DNA from: Ceratocystis colombiana
Lineage: Eukaryota; Ascomycota; Sordariomycetes; Microascales; Ceratocystidaceae
Reading direction: 5' to 3'
Assembly (NCBI GenBank): GCA_026419805.1
Contig: JAOSLS010000160.1
Coordinates: 1-64,000 of the forward strand
DNA length: 64,000 nt
Below, piece by piece: positions 1 through 10,915 of the stretch. Both the position numbers and the translations under genes were made by a program. The notes beneath the pieces were generated by a model. That model saw only the letters and a list, made by a program, of their open reading frames with translations. It was not told the DNA's origin and ran no database searches. Each line of letters opens with the position of its first letter. Position 1 is the first letter of the stretch.

Positions 1-818
1 GGGAAAAAAAAAGAAATAACCCCCCCCCCCCCAAATGAGTGAAACAAAGTAACTGCCCTTACCACGATGTACTCGGTAGTAGTTTTTATTTGACAATTTT
101 TCCCTTTGCTTTTTTTTTTTTTTTTTTCCATTTTCCTCCTTTGGCCTCAGAAGCGCATCACGGCCTCGTTTTCCTCTTTGTGAGCTTGATTTATTTTTAT
201 TATTTTTATTCTCTAACTCAGAGACTATCTTCTCTATAACTTTGCTCTCACATATTTATTTATATTTTCATTTTTTGGACGCCCCGGAAGTACAACTTTC
301 TCTCTCCGCTGAACCTCCTTTGTCACCAAAGAACAGTCCAATCACCAACCACATCGAGGCTCTTATATCTCCAGATTTTCTTTCGATGCGTTCCGAAGAA
401 CAAGGACAGGCGAAGATTCTGTCCATCAGCGCGAAAGACAAACCCCAGAAAAGATCGACGAGTAGCGCCGAGCCCTCCGACCAAACCGGCTTTCCGTCTG
501 GTCGTTTTAGCAGCAGCCTTGCCACCGATCTCGACCAATTGCTGTGTGGGAGTGCGGAAAAGTTTGAAAAGGACGCTGCCTCTCAATAAAGAAGTCGAGT
601 CCCTCTCGCCCTAAGACCGACCCTTAACCTCACTGGATCACACAGTGTCCTGCTTCTCCTACACATACACGGCCCAGAGCCTTTTCCGTTTTAGCTCCGC
701 TGCCTTCTCTGCCACTGGCCTCCTCTAGATCTTTTTTTTTCCCCGTCTGTCTTGCTTCTTGCCACACAGACTTTCTTCAGAGTTAAACTCGCTAGCTGCT
801 CCCTCCATCTTACTTGCC
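1..818. other. Gene-free 5' flank and probable leader of the ERT1-like gene
   Basis: No convincing gene is seen. The stretch holds homopolymer C and T tracts near the window start and long CT-rich blocks (about 590-760) typical of filamentous-fungal promoters and 5' leaders. A 115-codon open frame at 242-589 has no recognisable domain and is probably leader sequence. A TTG-initiated extension of the downstream reading frame (from 759) lacks an ATG and is not used. Confidence 0.6.
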
Positions 819-3280
819 ATGTCCTCCGACCACCAGGCTGGCACTGAGCAGCACTCTGATACCCCACTAAAGACCGATACTGAGAACCGCATGAGCGCCA
901 ATAGACAGCGTCTGCTTCAGCCTGCCACTGCCGTGCCTGCCTTTGCATCGGCCGTGCCACTACCCGCCAGTAGTACCCCCGTTCCTATCAAACCCCTGCC
1001 CGTCAATAACAAGTCTGCCACGATGGCTAGCTCGATCAAAACAACTCCCATGGTTGGGACTACTGGAGCCCCAGAAGAAAAGAAAAAGTACGATCCCAAA
1101 GACCCGCTGCGTCCGCGCCGCAAAAAGGCGCGGCGCGCCTGCTTTGCTTGCCAGCGAGCCCATCTGACCTGTGGTAAGTTGACTATGCTTGTTACTAACC
1201 CTAGTAACAACCCTAACCAAACACTGGTGCAAGACCCCCCACGATGTGTTGCTCTGTTCTATGTGCCAGTGCTCTAACAACACCCAGGTGATGAGAGACC
1301 CTGCCAACGTTGCATTAAGCGTGGTCTTGGTGATGCCTGTCAGGACGGAGTGCGTAAAAAGGCCAAGTATCTTCACGATGCACCACCCGAGTCTCTTCGG
1401 CCCGTTCTTGGTCCGAATTACACAGCGGCGGCCCCTACGACTACAACCCCTGCAGCAACCGGAGCTCCTGCTCGCCAGACAAGCAATGGATCGGGGATCG
1501 TGGCAACGCTGGCCAACACATCGCCTATTTCTAGCGCAGACCTGTTTGCACCGTCAACTACATCCAGCTTTCCTGTGTATTCAGCCGGCTCGCAGACTCC
1601 GATTGCGAACCTGCCGGATAGCTTACACGAATTCAACTCTCGCACATCCCCTGTATCGCCAACCTACCACGATCCGGCAGTCAGTAGTGCGGCGCGCAAT
1701 AACAGCATAGCCGGGCTGAACGGCCTGGCTGATTCTAACGGCACTGAAGCCCTCAACTTTAATGCGCTCTTTGACCCGAGCAACCCCGCATTCTATAGCT
1801 TCGAGATAGATAACCTTGACCGTCTTGACTTTGGTAGCCAGTACCCAGCATTAGAGTTCAGCATGCTAGGTCATATGAGCAAGTCTGCCCAGGACGGCAA
1901 TGAGCAACAGCAGTCAGCTGCCGGTGGCCTGCCCGGGCCTACAGCCACTAGTAGTGCTAGACTGCCGTATAATCCATTCGACAACGTTAATGCACAATTC
2001 CCTGTGTTCGAAAACCCCCTGCTAGACTTCCAAGCTTTTGATCCGAGCACGGAGGAACTCATTCACGGGAACCTGCAACACGGGCTACCACATGCATATG
2101 CCATTAGTGCCGGGTCAAATAGTCTTGCAAGCCCTAGTACAGAAAATACGGCCAGTCCACAGAACGCCGCACTAGGTGGATTCGATGGTTCGCCCACTAC
2201 TACGCCTGGCCCTAGCTCTGGGTATCAGCCTTCAGCTTTGGCAGCAGCTGTAACACCGGCACAGATCACCCTCAATGGAACAGCGGCTCTGCCTCGACAG
2301 AAACCCAAGCTACTCAAGACCACGCAGCTACTAGGCAAGCGACGACGCAATCCGTCGACCATCTACGAGTCGGTCAAAGAGCCGTACCCGTACATCAACG
2401 GCTTCCATCGACTCATTCTATTTTTGCGAAGACGGTTTCCAGCCGACAAGACGCTCAAAATCGCCAAGTCTTTATCTAGTATCCGACCATCGTTTATGTC
2501 TTGCACAAAATCACTGAACCGCGAGGATCTTGTATTTATGGAAAAATGTCTGCAACGCACGCTCTTCGAGTACGAGGACTTTATGCAGCATACATCAGCA
2601 CCGACTATTGTGTGCCGCCGTACAGGCGAGGTGGCCGCTGTCAACAAAGAATTTACAGCCTTGACAGGCTGGACTAAAGATGTATTGTTGGGCAAAGCCC
2701 TCAATCAGAACGTCAACACGGGCATTGCTAATCGCTCCGCTAGCACTACACCTGTGCAGCACAGCGTGTTGCCTGATGGCAAGCCACAGCCCGTGTTTAT
2801 CCCTGAGCTGCTTGACGATGAGAGCGTCGTGCAGTTTTACGAAGATTACGCTCATCTGGCGTTTGGTGATAGTCGAGGCCATGTCAATCGCACATGTCGT
2901 TTACTTAAGTACCGTAAAGCTGAGGATGCCGCACTGGCTCAGTCGGGTACAGCCCCTGCTGCTCCCACATCCACTACTGCTGCTACTACTGCTACTACTA
3001 CTGGCACTGCTCCAAATTCAGCACGCAGTTTATTGAGCAACCGTGTTATCAAGATTGACAGTGAGCATGGCATTTCCAAAATCGAAAAGGATGGCAAGGT
3101 TGATTGCACATATTGCTGGATGATCAAACGTGACATGTTTGATATTCCAATGTTGATTGTCATTAATGTAAGTGCTGTCTCAAGATTTGCATTTGGGACT
3201 GGGTTTGTTTGTACTAACCAACTTTGCTATCACAGTTCCTTCCATGTTACCATCGAAACCAGCAGCCACTACCGGTGTAA
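819..3280 (+). CDS. ERT1: Zn2Cys6 transcription activator of gluconeogenesis (ERT1/AcuK/AcuM family) with PAS domain
   Basis: Spliced from 819-1173, 1288-3167 and 3236-3280, giving 759 aa. Donors are GTAAGT, acceptors CAG, and the second intron carries a CTAAC branch motif. The first intron splits the zinc cluster; after splicing the six cysteines fall at about 108, 111, 118, 124, 127 and 136, preceded by a basic KKARRA stretch. A PAS-like region starts near residue 547 (TGEVAAVNKEFTALTGW) and runs to about 665. The middle is Ser/Thr/Ala-rich and low complexity. In the family this arrangement marks nuclear activators of gluconeogenic genes (PEPCK, FBPase) during growth on non-fermentable carbon. 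Whether it is the AcuK or AcuM paralogue cannot be decided here. The start ATG at 819 is chosen because the upstream extension has only a TTG. Confidence 0.85.
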
Positions 3281-3595
3281 ACACCGGAATCTCTAGTGTC
3301 ATCATCTCCTACTTGCTACCTGTTATCGCCTATCTCCTATATCCTACCCAATCTTTCCTCCCACCCCCCTGGCGTCTCTCTTCTGTTTTATATACCACGG
3401 ACCCACGTCACAACAGCATTGTCTGCCTGTCTAGTCTGACCCTTTTTTTTTCTTTCTTTTGCATGCTTTGGTTTTGCTGTTATTAGTCGTTTGCCGTATG
3501 GATAGACAAAGGATCTTCTGTATTAATGTCACAGGCTGTGATCTTCTTGTCTCATTATTGCCTTCGAGTTCTCACGTGTGTATCGTATCCCCTAT
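3281..3595. other. Convergent intergenic region, 3' UTRs
   Basis: Sits between the 3' ends of the ERT1-like gene (+) and FMN1 (-). It is CT-rich with T runs near 3440-3455 and shows no gene; it probably holds both 3' UTRs and polyadenylation signals. Confidence 0.5.
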
Positions 3596-4381
3596 CTACT
3601 CCACCTTTGTCTCAGGCTTTGCCTCTGGCACCGGCCCAGTCAGCCACTCTACATTCAAGATGCCCTCAACGCTCTCCTCCCCAGCCGCAGTGACCACAGC
3701 GTCCTTAGCTGGGGCCCAGGTCTTTCTACGTAGGCTATTCTTTGCCACAACACAGTCAAAGTTGATGTCTTCGATCAGCGCCTCTAACGTAGTGTAGTCC
3801 AGCTCGGGACGGATAAAACCGAGGAGCAGCAAACGCATGTGGGCGCCGTAAAAGTCGGCTGCAAATTTGTGCATGATGTGCACTTCAGCGCTGCGCACCG
3901 TGTTCTTGTAAAATGGGTTGTACCCGATCGACATAACCATGGGAAAGACCAGTGGCGTGTCGGCTGGGCTGCCGGCCGGGCGGTCTGGATGTGTGTCTGG
4001 CAGCAACAACGATGCCCAGCCGAAGTAGACACCAGAGGTTTTATCCTCAATCCATGAAGTGACCGAAGAGTCAACGGGGAGATTAGCCGTCGGGATGCCG
4101 AGCTAAGGGGAGAGGAATTCTGTTAGCCGGTATGACATAGGGTTACGCTAGGGTCCTGTATGTTTGTGCGACTAGTTGTTGTTACACAGGAGAGGGGCTT
4201 CTAAACAACAGCTTATCACAGCCTATAGGCCTTTTGTGTAGGCAGTTTAGCCCAACAAAGGACTCACCTCCTTGGAGCCACGACCGAAGCCAGAGATAAC
4301 CTTGCCCTCCATCTTGAGCGGGTAAGGTAGCTCAGGGCCCTGATCAGAGCCAACAATACTAGGGCGAGTTGAGGGAGACAT
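3596..4381 (-). CDS. FMN1: Riboflavin kinase
   Basis: Two exons, 4381-4268 and 4102-3596, joined across a 165-nt intron (GTGAGT donor, TTAG acceptor), encode 206 aa, the usual length for fungal riboflavin kinase. The enzyme phosphorylates riboflavin to FMN. Exon 1 carries the family N-terminus (RPSIVG, GPELPYPLKMEGKVISGFGRG) and the splice rebuilds GSKE-LGIPTANLP, the conserved flavin/ATP-binding loop containing the PTAN motif. Exon 2 continues with GVYFGWASL, SIGYNPFYKN and RPEL. The ATG at 4381 is chosen over an in-frame upstream extension to 4471 that is hydrophobic and not family-like. The gene converges on the ERT1-like gene. Confidence 0.92.
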
Positions 4382-4713
4382 TGAAAGACAAGTAAAAAGA
4401 AACGAGGATAGACGAGTAATCAGCGTAGAGGGATAGATCAAAAAAAGGAATAGTAGTAAAAAAAATGACAAAGAAAAAAAGAGTTTAAGGGGGGAAAAAA
4501 AGGCAAAGAATAACCTTTAAAAAGAACAGACTGTCTAAGAAGATGGGGGGCTTTTGGGCATCTGTCTACATGCATTCATTGGAAGAAAGTACGACACTAT
4601 TGCCGCCCAGCCCAGGCAAACCAAAAAAGCTGAGAGCCCTGTTTCTGCTGCCAGAAAATGCGCTAATTAGTCAGCAATAAAGACGCTGTCTACGATGAGT
4701 AAAAAGATGGTGT

Positions 4714-4803
4714 TCTCACCAACCGAAATCGAATCGGTGACCTTTCGATGGCAATTCATTACAAGTTACAGTCGAACGTGATAACCAGCTACACCATGGT
4801 GAG
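4714..4803 (-). tRNA. tRNA-Tyr (GUA anticodon) with a 16-nt intron
   Basis: On the minus strand the acceptor arms CTCACCA and TGGTGAG pair perfectly, with A as discriminator. The D stem is GTGT/TCAC-like, the anticodon stem is TTCGA/TCGAA, and the T arm is ACCGA-TTCGATT-TCGGT. The loop reads C-T-GTA-A followed by a 16-nt intron after position 37. C1-G72 is the eukaryotic tyrosine identity pair and tRNA-Tyr genes nearly always carry an intron. A T5 terminator follows (plus-strand A run 4701-4705). FMN1 lies downstream and a LINE fragment lies about 130 bp upstream. Confidence 0.93.
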
Positions 4804-4919
4804 TTGCGACAGTGGTTAACCACTGCACATGGCTTGACGGAGGCGGTTCGCGCTAAAACGGTTTAAGAGGGACCAGAAACTGCCCTTCGGGAAGAGGGGG
4901 GTTGTAGGAAACCCATCCG

Positions 4920-5490
4920 TGGTGCAGTAGGAAAGTGGATGGAAGTGGCAGACGCAGAGGCAGTTGGCACCCTCGAGGTAACTAAGCAAGCGACAGCCCG
5001 CGAAGGAGCCGGACGTCTCGACTATGAGGGATGGTGGAAAGATCGAAAAGGATACCGTCTACTCCCATCAAACCCCCTTTCTGGGTCTCCCGATACAAGG
5101 GCCTCGCCGGGACGGAGCTAGGCCACATCCTCGCTGCTAGAATTGGCGATGGAGGCTTTGAAAAACACCACAAGCGATGGGGACATAACTGCCCACTTGG
5201 ATGCAAAGCATGCAACCAACCAAAGGAGCGAGGCCATTGGCGAACATGCAAGACATTACCAAGACCGTGGAGCCAAAGGTTTGCGGACAATCCGAGCAAA
5301 GTCTGGCAAAAAGCCCCATAGCCACAAAGCCAAACCCTCAAAATACATAGATATTTGAAGTTGATGCTAATCTGCAACAGCTCATTGCCTAATAGTGATG
5401 TCCGGAAGATGACGTCATCCAGCTCGCTGCAGTCTAGACAATGGCTTCATGCTGCTGTGGAAAACTAGGAGGTAGACGTTAAATAAAACA
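4920..5490 (+). mobile_element. Decayed 3' end of a Tad-like LINE (non-LTR retrotransposon)
   Basis: Two overlapping frames together resemble the C-terminal tail of Tad-type reverse transcriptase/RNase H proteins. Frame one (4939-5121) has an Ala/Glu-rich segment ending in YEGWWKDRKGYR. Frame two (5031-5321) has LGHILAARIGDGGFEKHH followed by a Cys/His stretch (CPLGCKACNQ...GHWRTCK), recalling the LLAARxGHGDFxxYH...C.CG...H..C pattern of fungal LINEs. A frameshift near 5050-5100 and lack of a complete frame show it is dead. The sequence ends near 5478-5490 with TAGACGTTAAATA followed by A-rich DNA, like a LINE 3' terminus. The family assignment rests on remembered pattern only. Confidence 0.5.
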
Positions 5491-5520
5491 AAAAAGCAAG
5501 ATTCACTCAGGGGCTGGCAT

Positions 5521-5575
5521 AGTTTAATCTTGGTGGTTCGCATAAACATTAAATATATTCAAGTTCAAATTCAAA
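5521..5575 (+). repeat. Dispersed repeat with TTCAAG tail, copy 1
   Basis: Matches the core TAGACGTTAAATATATTCAAG of the copies at 34.3 and 42.6 kb, with several G-to-A changes (for example CATAAACATTAAAT), and ends in TTCAAG plus two decayed TTCAAA units. It lies just beyond the LINE fragment and in the 3' flank of FMP52. Confidence 0.6.
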
Positions 5576-5731
5576 AGGGAGACCGGGAGAAGCTGAGCTG
5601 AAGGTGGCAATAGGGGTATAGAAAAGGGAAATGAAAAGATGGCATAGGTATGGAATACCAGACTAGGTCCAAGCTCATACAACAGAAAAGCATGTGCTAT
5701 AGACATAGAGGCTGATAGACACAAAAAGCGC

Positions 5732-6430
5732 TTACTCCTTCCATTCTGTCCGGCCCAAGCGCACGATGTCCGCCGGTTCCAAGATCCACGGATTTGCCGG
5801 TGCTTTACCCTCAGCGGCCTGCTTAGCCGCCGCAACAGCCGCACGGCCAATGACATCTGAGTCTTGGCCAATTGAATCTGCAACGCCTTGGCTCAAGGAT
5901 CCCAAGCCCTTGACGATAGCAGTGAACACGCCCTGGCCAGTATGCGGCTGTTCACGAGTGCCCATTATAAGACCAGGGCGGACAATCACTGCGCTTTCAA
6001 AGCCTAGCCCCATAATGCAGTCCTCAACTCCAATTTTCATCTTGGCATAGGGAAAAGAGCGGGCAATTAGAGAGCGCGAGCTGGCACTACTGATGAAAAC
6101 ATAATTCTTGACGCCAGCAGCCTTGGCCGCTTTAGCCAGCTCAATGTTTAGATCGTGATCGATCTTCCACTGATTGGCGATGCCACCAGCCTGGGCGCGC
6201 GTGGTGCCTAGACCCGAAATAACAGTGATTGGCGTCGGGGACAAAGCTTTCAGAGCGTCAGCCCATTTAGCCGTGTCAGAGTTGACTACAGGAGTGAGTT
6301 TAGGTGAGGTTTGTTTCGGGACGCGTCGGCCAATAGTTTGAAGAGCAGGGAAGGCGTCGGAGGCAATAAGAGCTTTGAGGGCTTCATTTCCGACAAGGCC
6401 GGTGCTACCAATAATGAGAGTGGCAGCCAT
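5732..6430 (-). CDS. FMP52: FMP52-like mitochondrial NAD(P)-binding (atypical SDR) protein
   Basis: A single exon of 232 aa, the size of fungal FMP52. It starts MAATLIIGSTGLVG, a Rossmann glycine motif GSTGLVG at residues 8-14, followed by a characteristic GRR at the end of the second strand. Further family features are VISGLGTTRAQAGG, NYVFISSASSR, and a YxxxK-like motif in FPYAKMKIG. The family is related to the HTATIP2/TIP30 reductase-like fold and in yeast is located at the mitochondrial outer membrane; its substrate is unknown. The start is the first ATG, directly ahead of the Rossmann strand. The 3' end at 5732 lies close to the repeat copy at 5521-5575. Confidence 0.9.
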   Translation of the reverse strand: MAATLIIGSTGLVGNEALKALIASDAFPALQTIGRRVPKQTSPKLTPVVNSDTAKWADALKALSPTPITVISGLGTTRAQAGGIANQWKIDHDLNIELAKAAKAAGVKNYVFISSASSRSLIARSFPYAKMKIGVEDCIMGLGFESAVIVRPGLIMGTREQPHTGQGVFTAIVKGLGSLSQGVADSIGQDSDVIGRAAVAAAKQAAEGKAPANPWILEPADIVRLGRTEWKE

Positions 6431-6854
6431 TGTAGTTGTAGTGTTTGTAGTTGTGTGTGAAAGATCGAGTTATCGAGTAAGGGCAAGGGGTGTGTTGCTG
6501 GCAGTTATTTCGATGGTTGGTGCCAATAGTACAACGTGCAAAGCTGAAGCTGTATTAAAAGCCTGCTGGCACGGAACGGGGAGGCCAAATCAGGCTCGCC
6601 GATCCAATGTATTAGTAACCACATACCAAAGGAGCTTGAAGGAAGCTTCAAGCTCCAATCATGTGAGATAAGATAAGATAAGATAACCACCCAGTAGTGG
6701 GGCTCTAAGAAGAGGCAGCTTCGAGCTTGCGCAACCAGAGGGCGTGGGCTTGGTTGGAAGTCTTGGGACTAAGTCGAACACAAACTGAGAAGCAACAACG
6801 ATACATAGTGAAAAGTAAAACAATCTGCCAACTAGTTTCTTTGCCTTGCCCAAA

Positions 6855-7553
6855 ATGTCTTCCCAATACGAGAGTACGTTGTCTCCCTCCCCCCCCTCTT
6901 CCACACTAATACCGACTATGTGTACTAACTAGCCCCTCCCCTTCCTTGCAGTTGAGCACAGTATTAAGCCGCAAGCAAAGCCACGGGGCCGCCGGCCTGA
7001 TATGTCCAGCTTTGATGCACTACTCGACCAGGTCTCAACGTCCGGGGCGCGCACCTCGGCAAGTGCGATATTCAGCGCCCAGGAACATCACAACCCGCAC
7101 GCGACACCGACACCCGTAGACATGGCGGCCCTTTACCGACTTGTACAAGACCAAATGGCTTCTCTAGCTAGCACGGCACCGTCTACCGAAAACCGCACCC
7201 TTCTTGAGAGCCTAATGGCTGAGCTAGATGCATCGATTGCCGATCCTCCCACCGAGGTGTGTGGCTTAGGGCAGGACTTTTTGGATGGGCTGGAGCGCGT
7301 TGATCGCGGACGTGTGGGCGTCGAAGAGACGTGCCCGATTTGTGCCGAGAAACATCGAGACGATCCATACTGCTTAGTAGTCGAGTTGCCGTGCCATAAA
7401 AGTCATCGCTTTGACTTGGAGTGTGTGGCGCCGTGGATACAGAGTAAAGGCAGCTGCCCTCTGTGCCGAACAGACTTCACAAAGAAGAAGGAAGTGGTGA
7501 GGGTGGAGGACAGCGAGGAGGAGGATGATGACCCAGCTGGTATGTATGCGTAA
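6855..7553 (+). CDS. RING-H2 zinc-finger protein, putative E3 ubiquitin ligase
   Basis: A 19-nt first exon (6855-6873), a 78-nt intron (GTACGT...GCAG) and exon 2 (6952-7553) encode 206 aa. The RING-H2 domain is at about residues 134-178: CPIC, then CHKSH, then CVAPWI and CPLC, the C3H2C3 ligand pattern including the Trp of the E2-binding region. The N-terminal half is Ala/Thr-rich and unstructured with a short helix around MAALYRLVQDQMASL. The C-terminus is acidic (EDSEEEDDD). RING-H2 proteins of this kind normally transfer ubiquitin from an E2; no substrate can be inferred. The gene is divergent from FMP52 (425 bp apart). The tiny exon could be replaced by an internal start at 7002, but the spliced frame is clean. 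Confidence 0.85.
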
Positions 7554-7714
7554 GGGCGGGCAGGCAGGTGTGTATCTAGCTTAGCAGTCCATGGACCACC
7601 TTTTGAATAAATAGCACATTTTACAAGCGTTGTATTTTTTACAATAGCCTAAGAAATATTTTAAGTCCAGGCACGAGGGCTGTCTACATTCTTCTAATAT
7701 CTGATTCCAACTTT

Positions 7715-8539
7715 TTACTGGGCCTTGGCGCTAGCCTGCTTACGCTCCAGCTCCCGCTTTGCATAGATACCTGCAGTGAAGGGGTTCTCAAAACGTAGCG
7801 CCACTAGGTACACCAGCAGCACCCAGCCCGTCAGGAACACGCCAGCTGGCTTGCCAAAAACCAAAGCCGTTCCCAGAAAGCTCATAGTCGAGCCATAGTA
7901 CATGGGGGCATCGGTAACGTTGAAGGGGAACCCAGTGACCATGTGGTCCATCAGGATGCCAAAGTAATCGCCGAGGAAAGTACCAGTGATGCCCAGGGCC
8001 CACGTAGAGGTGACTACCAGCAGGTTGCCGGCAGCAATGAGGGCGTAGCCAGCCAAACAGACATTTGGAGTGGCAAGAAGCGGGTGGCTAGGCTGAGCAT
8101 CGATGGCGGTCTTGTAGAGGGCGTCACGGACGATGCCAAGAGAGAAGATTGTGGCGGCCAGGAAGTAGCAGGCCGTTTGGGAGTTACCACCAAAGAGTCG
8201 GGTGAGGAACTTGGTGCGATATTCTAGGGGCCAGTTAGATACCAGAAGCTAGGCACAAAAGAGTGTAAGGGAAGTGGGAGTAAAGAGACCAACCTCTACG
8301 AGCAACGATGCTAGAAGACTAAGAGTTAGCGGTTTTGCTGAGTTATATAGGGGATGGTGTACCTAGACTTACTTCCAGAAGAGCGGGTTAAACATGATGG
8401 AGAACGCCGAAACTAATACAAGTCAGCCTAATACGAACAAAAGAGAGACAGGAAGATGAAGAGAATGCCGCCTACTGTACAGCGCGGGCTGGTCGAGATC
8501 GACCAGGTCAGAGAGCTGAAGCCGGAGAAGGTCTTCCAT
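7715..8539 (-). CDS. OPI3: Phosphatidyl-N-methylethanolamine N-methyltransferase
   Basis: Four exons (8539-8476, 8412-8373, 8310-8294, 8223-7715) give 209 aa, matching yeast Opi3 (about 206 aa). The enzyme carries out the last SAM-dependent methylations of phosphatidylethanolamine to phosphatidylcholine in the ER membrane. The spliced product reads FSIMFNPLFWN, then NIVARREYR, then the transmembrane stretch around LAATIFSLGIVRD, and the diagnostic GITGTFLGDYFGILMD and FPFNVTDAPMYYGSTMSFLG. Four hydrophobic helices are expected. Exon 3 is only 17 nt and exon 1 uses a weak donor (GTAGGC), but each junction restores a conserved family motif. The gene converges on the RING gene. Confidence 0.93.
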
Positions 8540-9443
8540 GGCGACTATTAGCTATGAAACTCGAAGAAGGGTAGGAGTAAGAGAAAAGAAGGCGAAATTC
8601 CGAATCACGCAAGTAGCAAGCTGAAAGAAAAGAAGGTCCCTTGTGCGTGCCTGTTTTCTAGTAGGTTAAGCCAGAGCTAGAAGAAAGAGAAAGGCAGTGT
8701 GAAGAAATGGAAGAAAAGAGGCAATTAATATTTAGACGGAAAAAAAAATGAACGAATTAATTGGCATTAATACCAGAATTAATTTTTCTTTTTTTCTTCT
8801 TCACATGTCAATTTCCTAGGAAGGCTGAGATTTTGTTGAGTTTTACATGCATTAAGCCACTGAGCTCTGTTGATCTTTACTACAGCTAGACAGCCTATAC
8901 AACACTGTAGTTAATGTATTTCTCTTTCCATCTCTCTTTTTATAATGAATACTTGCCGTCCAACCCAGCTTACTGCTCGGCCATGGCTGAGTAAGCCACT
9001 TCGAGCTATAGCTATGAGCACCATCGTATAGAGCTTATTTTCAGCCTTGTCTCTTCTTCCTCTCTCGTTCTCTAGCTATGCCAAGCTCTTGCTCCCTCAT
9101 AAGGTTTGTTCTTTGTTTCATTCCCAACAAAAATAAAGGGCCAACCACCGCTCAGGAACGGGACTTTCAATATCTCGCATTGTGTCCCCTCATCCTTCGT
9201 TTTCTTGGGATCCACTATCACATGTCAAAAACACAGAAGATCAAGACAAGGTCAACGGAGGAACACCACAGCGCTCTCACCCCCCCCCCCCCCCCCCCCC
9301 CCCCCCGCTTCAGTTAAAAGAGCGGATCAAGTATTACCCCAGAGATAACTTGGATAAATACAACAAATGTATTCCAGTAAATAAATAGAAGTATCCCAAG
9401 AAGCAATACGCAAAGATATACATGTACACGGAGACCCTCGACC
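8540..9443. other. Intergenic region with a 27-nt C homopolymer
   Basis: The OPI3 promoter side is A/T-rich with T tracts near 8785-8800. A C run occupies 9280-9306. Small open frames over the C run are artefacts of the homopolymer. No gene is supported. Confidence 0.5.
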
Positions 9444-10915
9444 TTACTCCGCCACCCACACAGCTGCCATGCCCATTCCTGTGCCAACGCACATCGACGT
9501 GACACCCACCCGCTTGTTTGTCCGCCGAAGTTCATAAAGCAGTGTCGATACCTGGCGCGCGCCCGTGCATCCCAATGGGTGGCCAATCGCAATCGCTCCG
9601 CCCTTGGGGTTAATCTTTTCCTCCGGAATGCCCAGCTGTTCCGCACACCACAGGCACTGCGAAGCAAAGGCCTCGTTGATCTCGTAGATATCCACGTCGT
9701 CAATGCTAATGCCTGCAAGACCTAGTGCCTTGGGGATCGCCTTCCACGGGCCCTGGCCCATCAGCAGCGGCGCCACGCCAATGATACTGGCCGTCACGTA
9801 CTTGCCGAGGATAGGCTGGCCTAGCTTCTCAGCTGTCGAGCGCTTCATGAGCATCACGGCCGCGGCGCCGTCCGTGAGCTGCGAAGCATTACCGGCATGA
9901 ATCGTACCATCTTTGCTGAACGACGCACGGATCTTGGCTAAGCTCTCGGGTGTCACACCTGGCCGAATACCGTCATCACGGTCTGCCACAACTTCTTTTA
10001 CAGAGTCGGTCTTGGGGTCTTCGAACTTGACCTTAAGCGGCGCAATTTCCTCCTTAAAGAGGCCTGTCTCCTGGGCTACCTGCGCTTTCTTGTATGATGC
10101 CGCGGCAAAGGCGTCCTGCTTGGCACGTGTAATACCCAGCTGTTGGGCCATGTCCTCAGACAACTTGCCCATAGGCACGCCGCAGTCAGATGCCTGCTTG
10201 TGATTCTTTATCAATTCGCTGAACTCAGTAACAGCGCCAGGACCGTATTGCGAACTCATGCTCTCGACACCAGCCCCAACTCCAATGTCAATGATGCCAG
10301 CCTTGATCTGATTGGCCACATCAATGCACGACTGCAGGCCCGATGAGCACTGGCGATTCGTCGTACGAACAGCCGTAGTGTCGGGGAAACCAGCTACAAG
10401 CGCCGCAGCACGCATTTCTGTCGCACCACCACCAGGTGCTAGCACTGTGCCTACGCAGATATCTTCAACCAGGGCGGGGTTGATACCCGAACGCTTTATT
10501 AGCGCATCAAGCACACCAGCTACAAGATCAGCAGCGGCGGTATCCTTGAGGGCACCCTTACCAGCCTTAGTCAAGGCGGTACGGCAGGCGGCCGTGACAA
10601 CGATCTGAGAAGAGGGTTAGAAAAATCCGAGAGTATATGTGGGAATATGATGAGGGAAAGGCGTTCATACATCGTCGGGGTTCTTCTGCAGCAGTTTTTC
10701 GACTCCACCGGGTGTCGGCTTGCCAACAATCTGGCCAGAAATTTGTGTCAATCTTTCGACGGCTATTGCAAAACAACGGAAATGTTAGTGAGTGCATTTC
10801 AGGAAGAGAAATCGAGATTGAGGAGCGACACTAGCTGTTGGAAATAGCCAAGGGCCAGGCTTCTAGTTGTAGCCTGGCCTGTGTCCTGGGTTGAAGCTGC
10901 GAACGTACCGCCCAT
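9444..10915 (-). CDS. POT1: Peroxisomal 3-ketoacyl-CoA thiolase
   Basis: Three exons (10915-10909, 10762-10671, 10604-9444) encode 419 aa. The first exon is 7 nt (ATG GGC G). Splicing produces MGAVERLTQISGQI, in which RLTQISGQI (residues 6-14) fits a type 2 peroxisomal targeting signal, followed by the family linker QKNPDDIVVTAACRTALTKAG. Catalytic residues are Cys119 (NRQCSSGLQS), His375 (GHPLGCTGARQ) and Cys405 (CVGTGMG). The enzyme cleaves 3-ketoacyl-CoA in the last step of fatty-acid beta-oxidation, releasing acetyl-CoA. An acetoacetyl-CoA thiolase is less likely given the PTS2 and the CIDVANQIKAG/GVESMS context. A CCTCGG hexamer lies about 420 bp upstream. Confidence 0.93.

Noticed and set aside
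9078..9388. Three overlapping small open frames with polyproline
   Set aside because: Polyproline is only the C homopolymer read in three frames.
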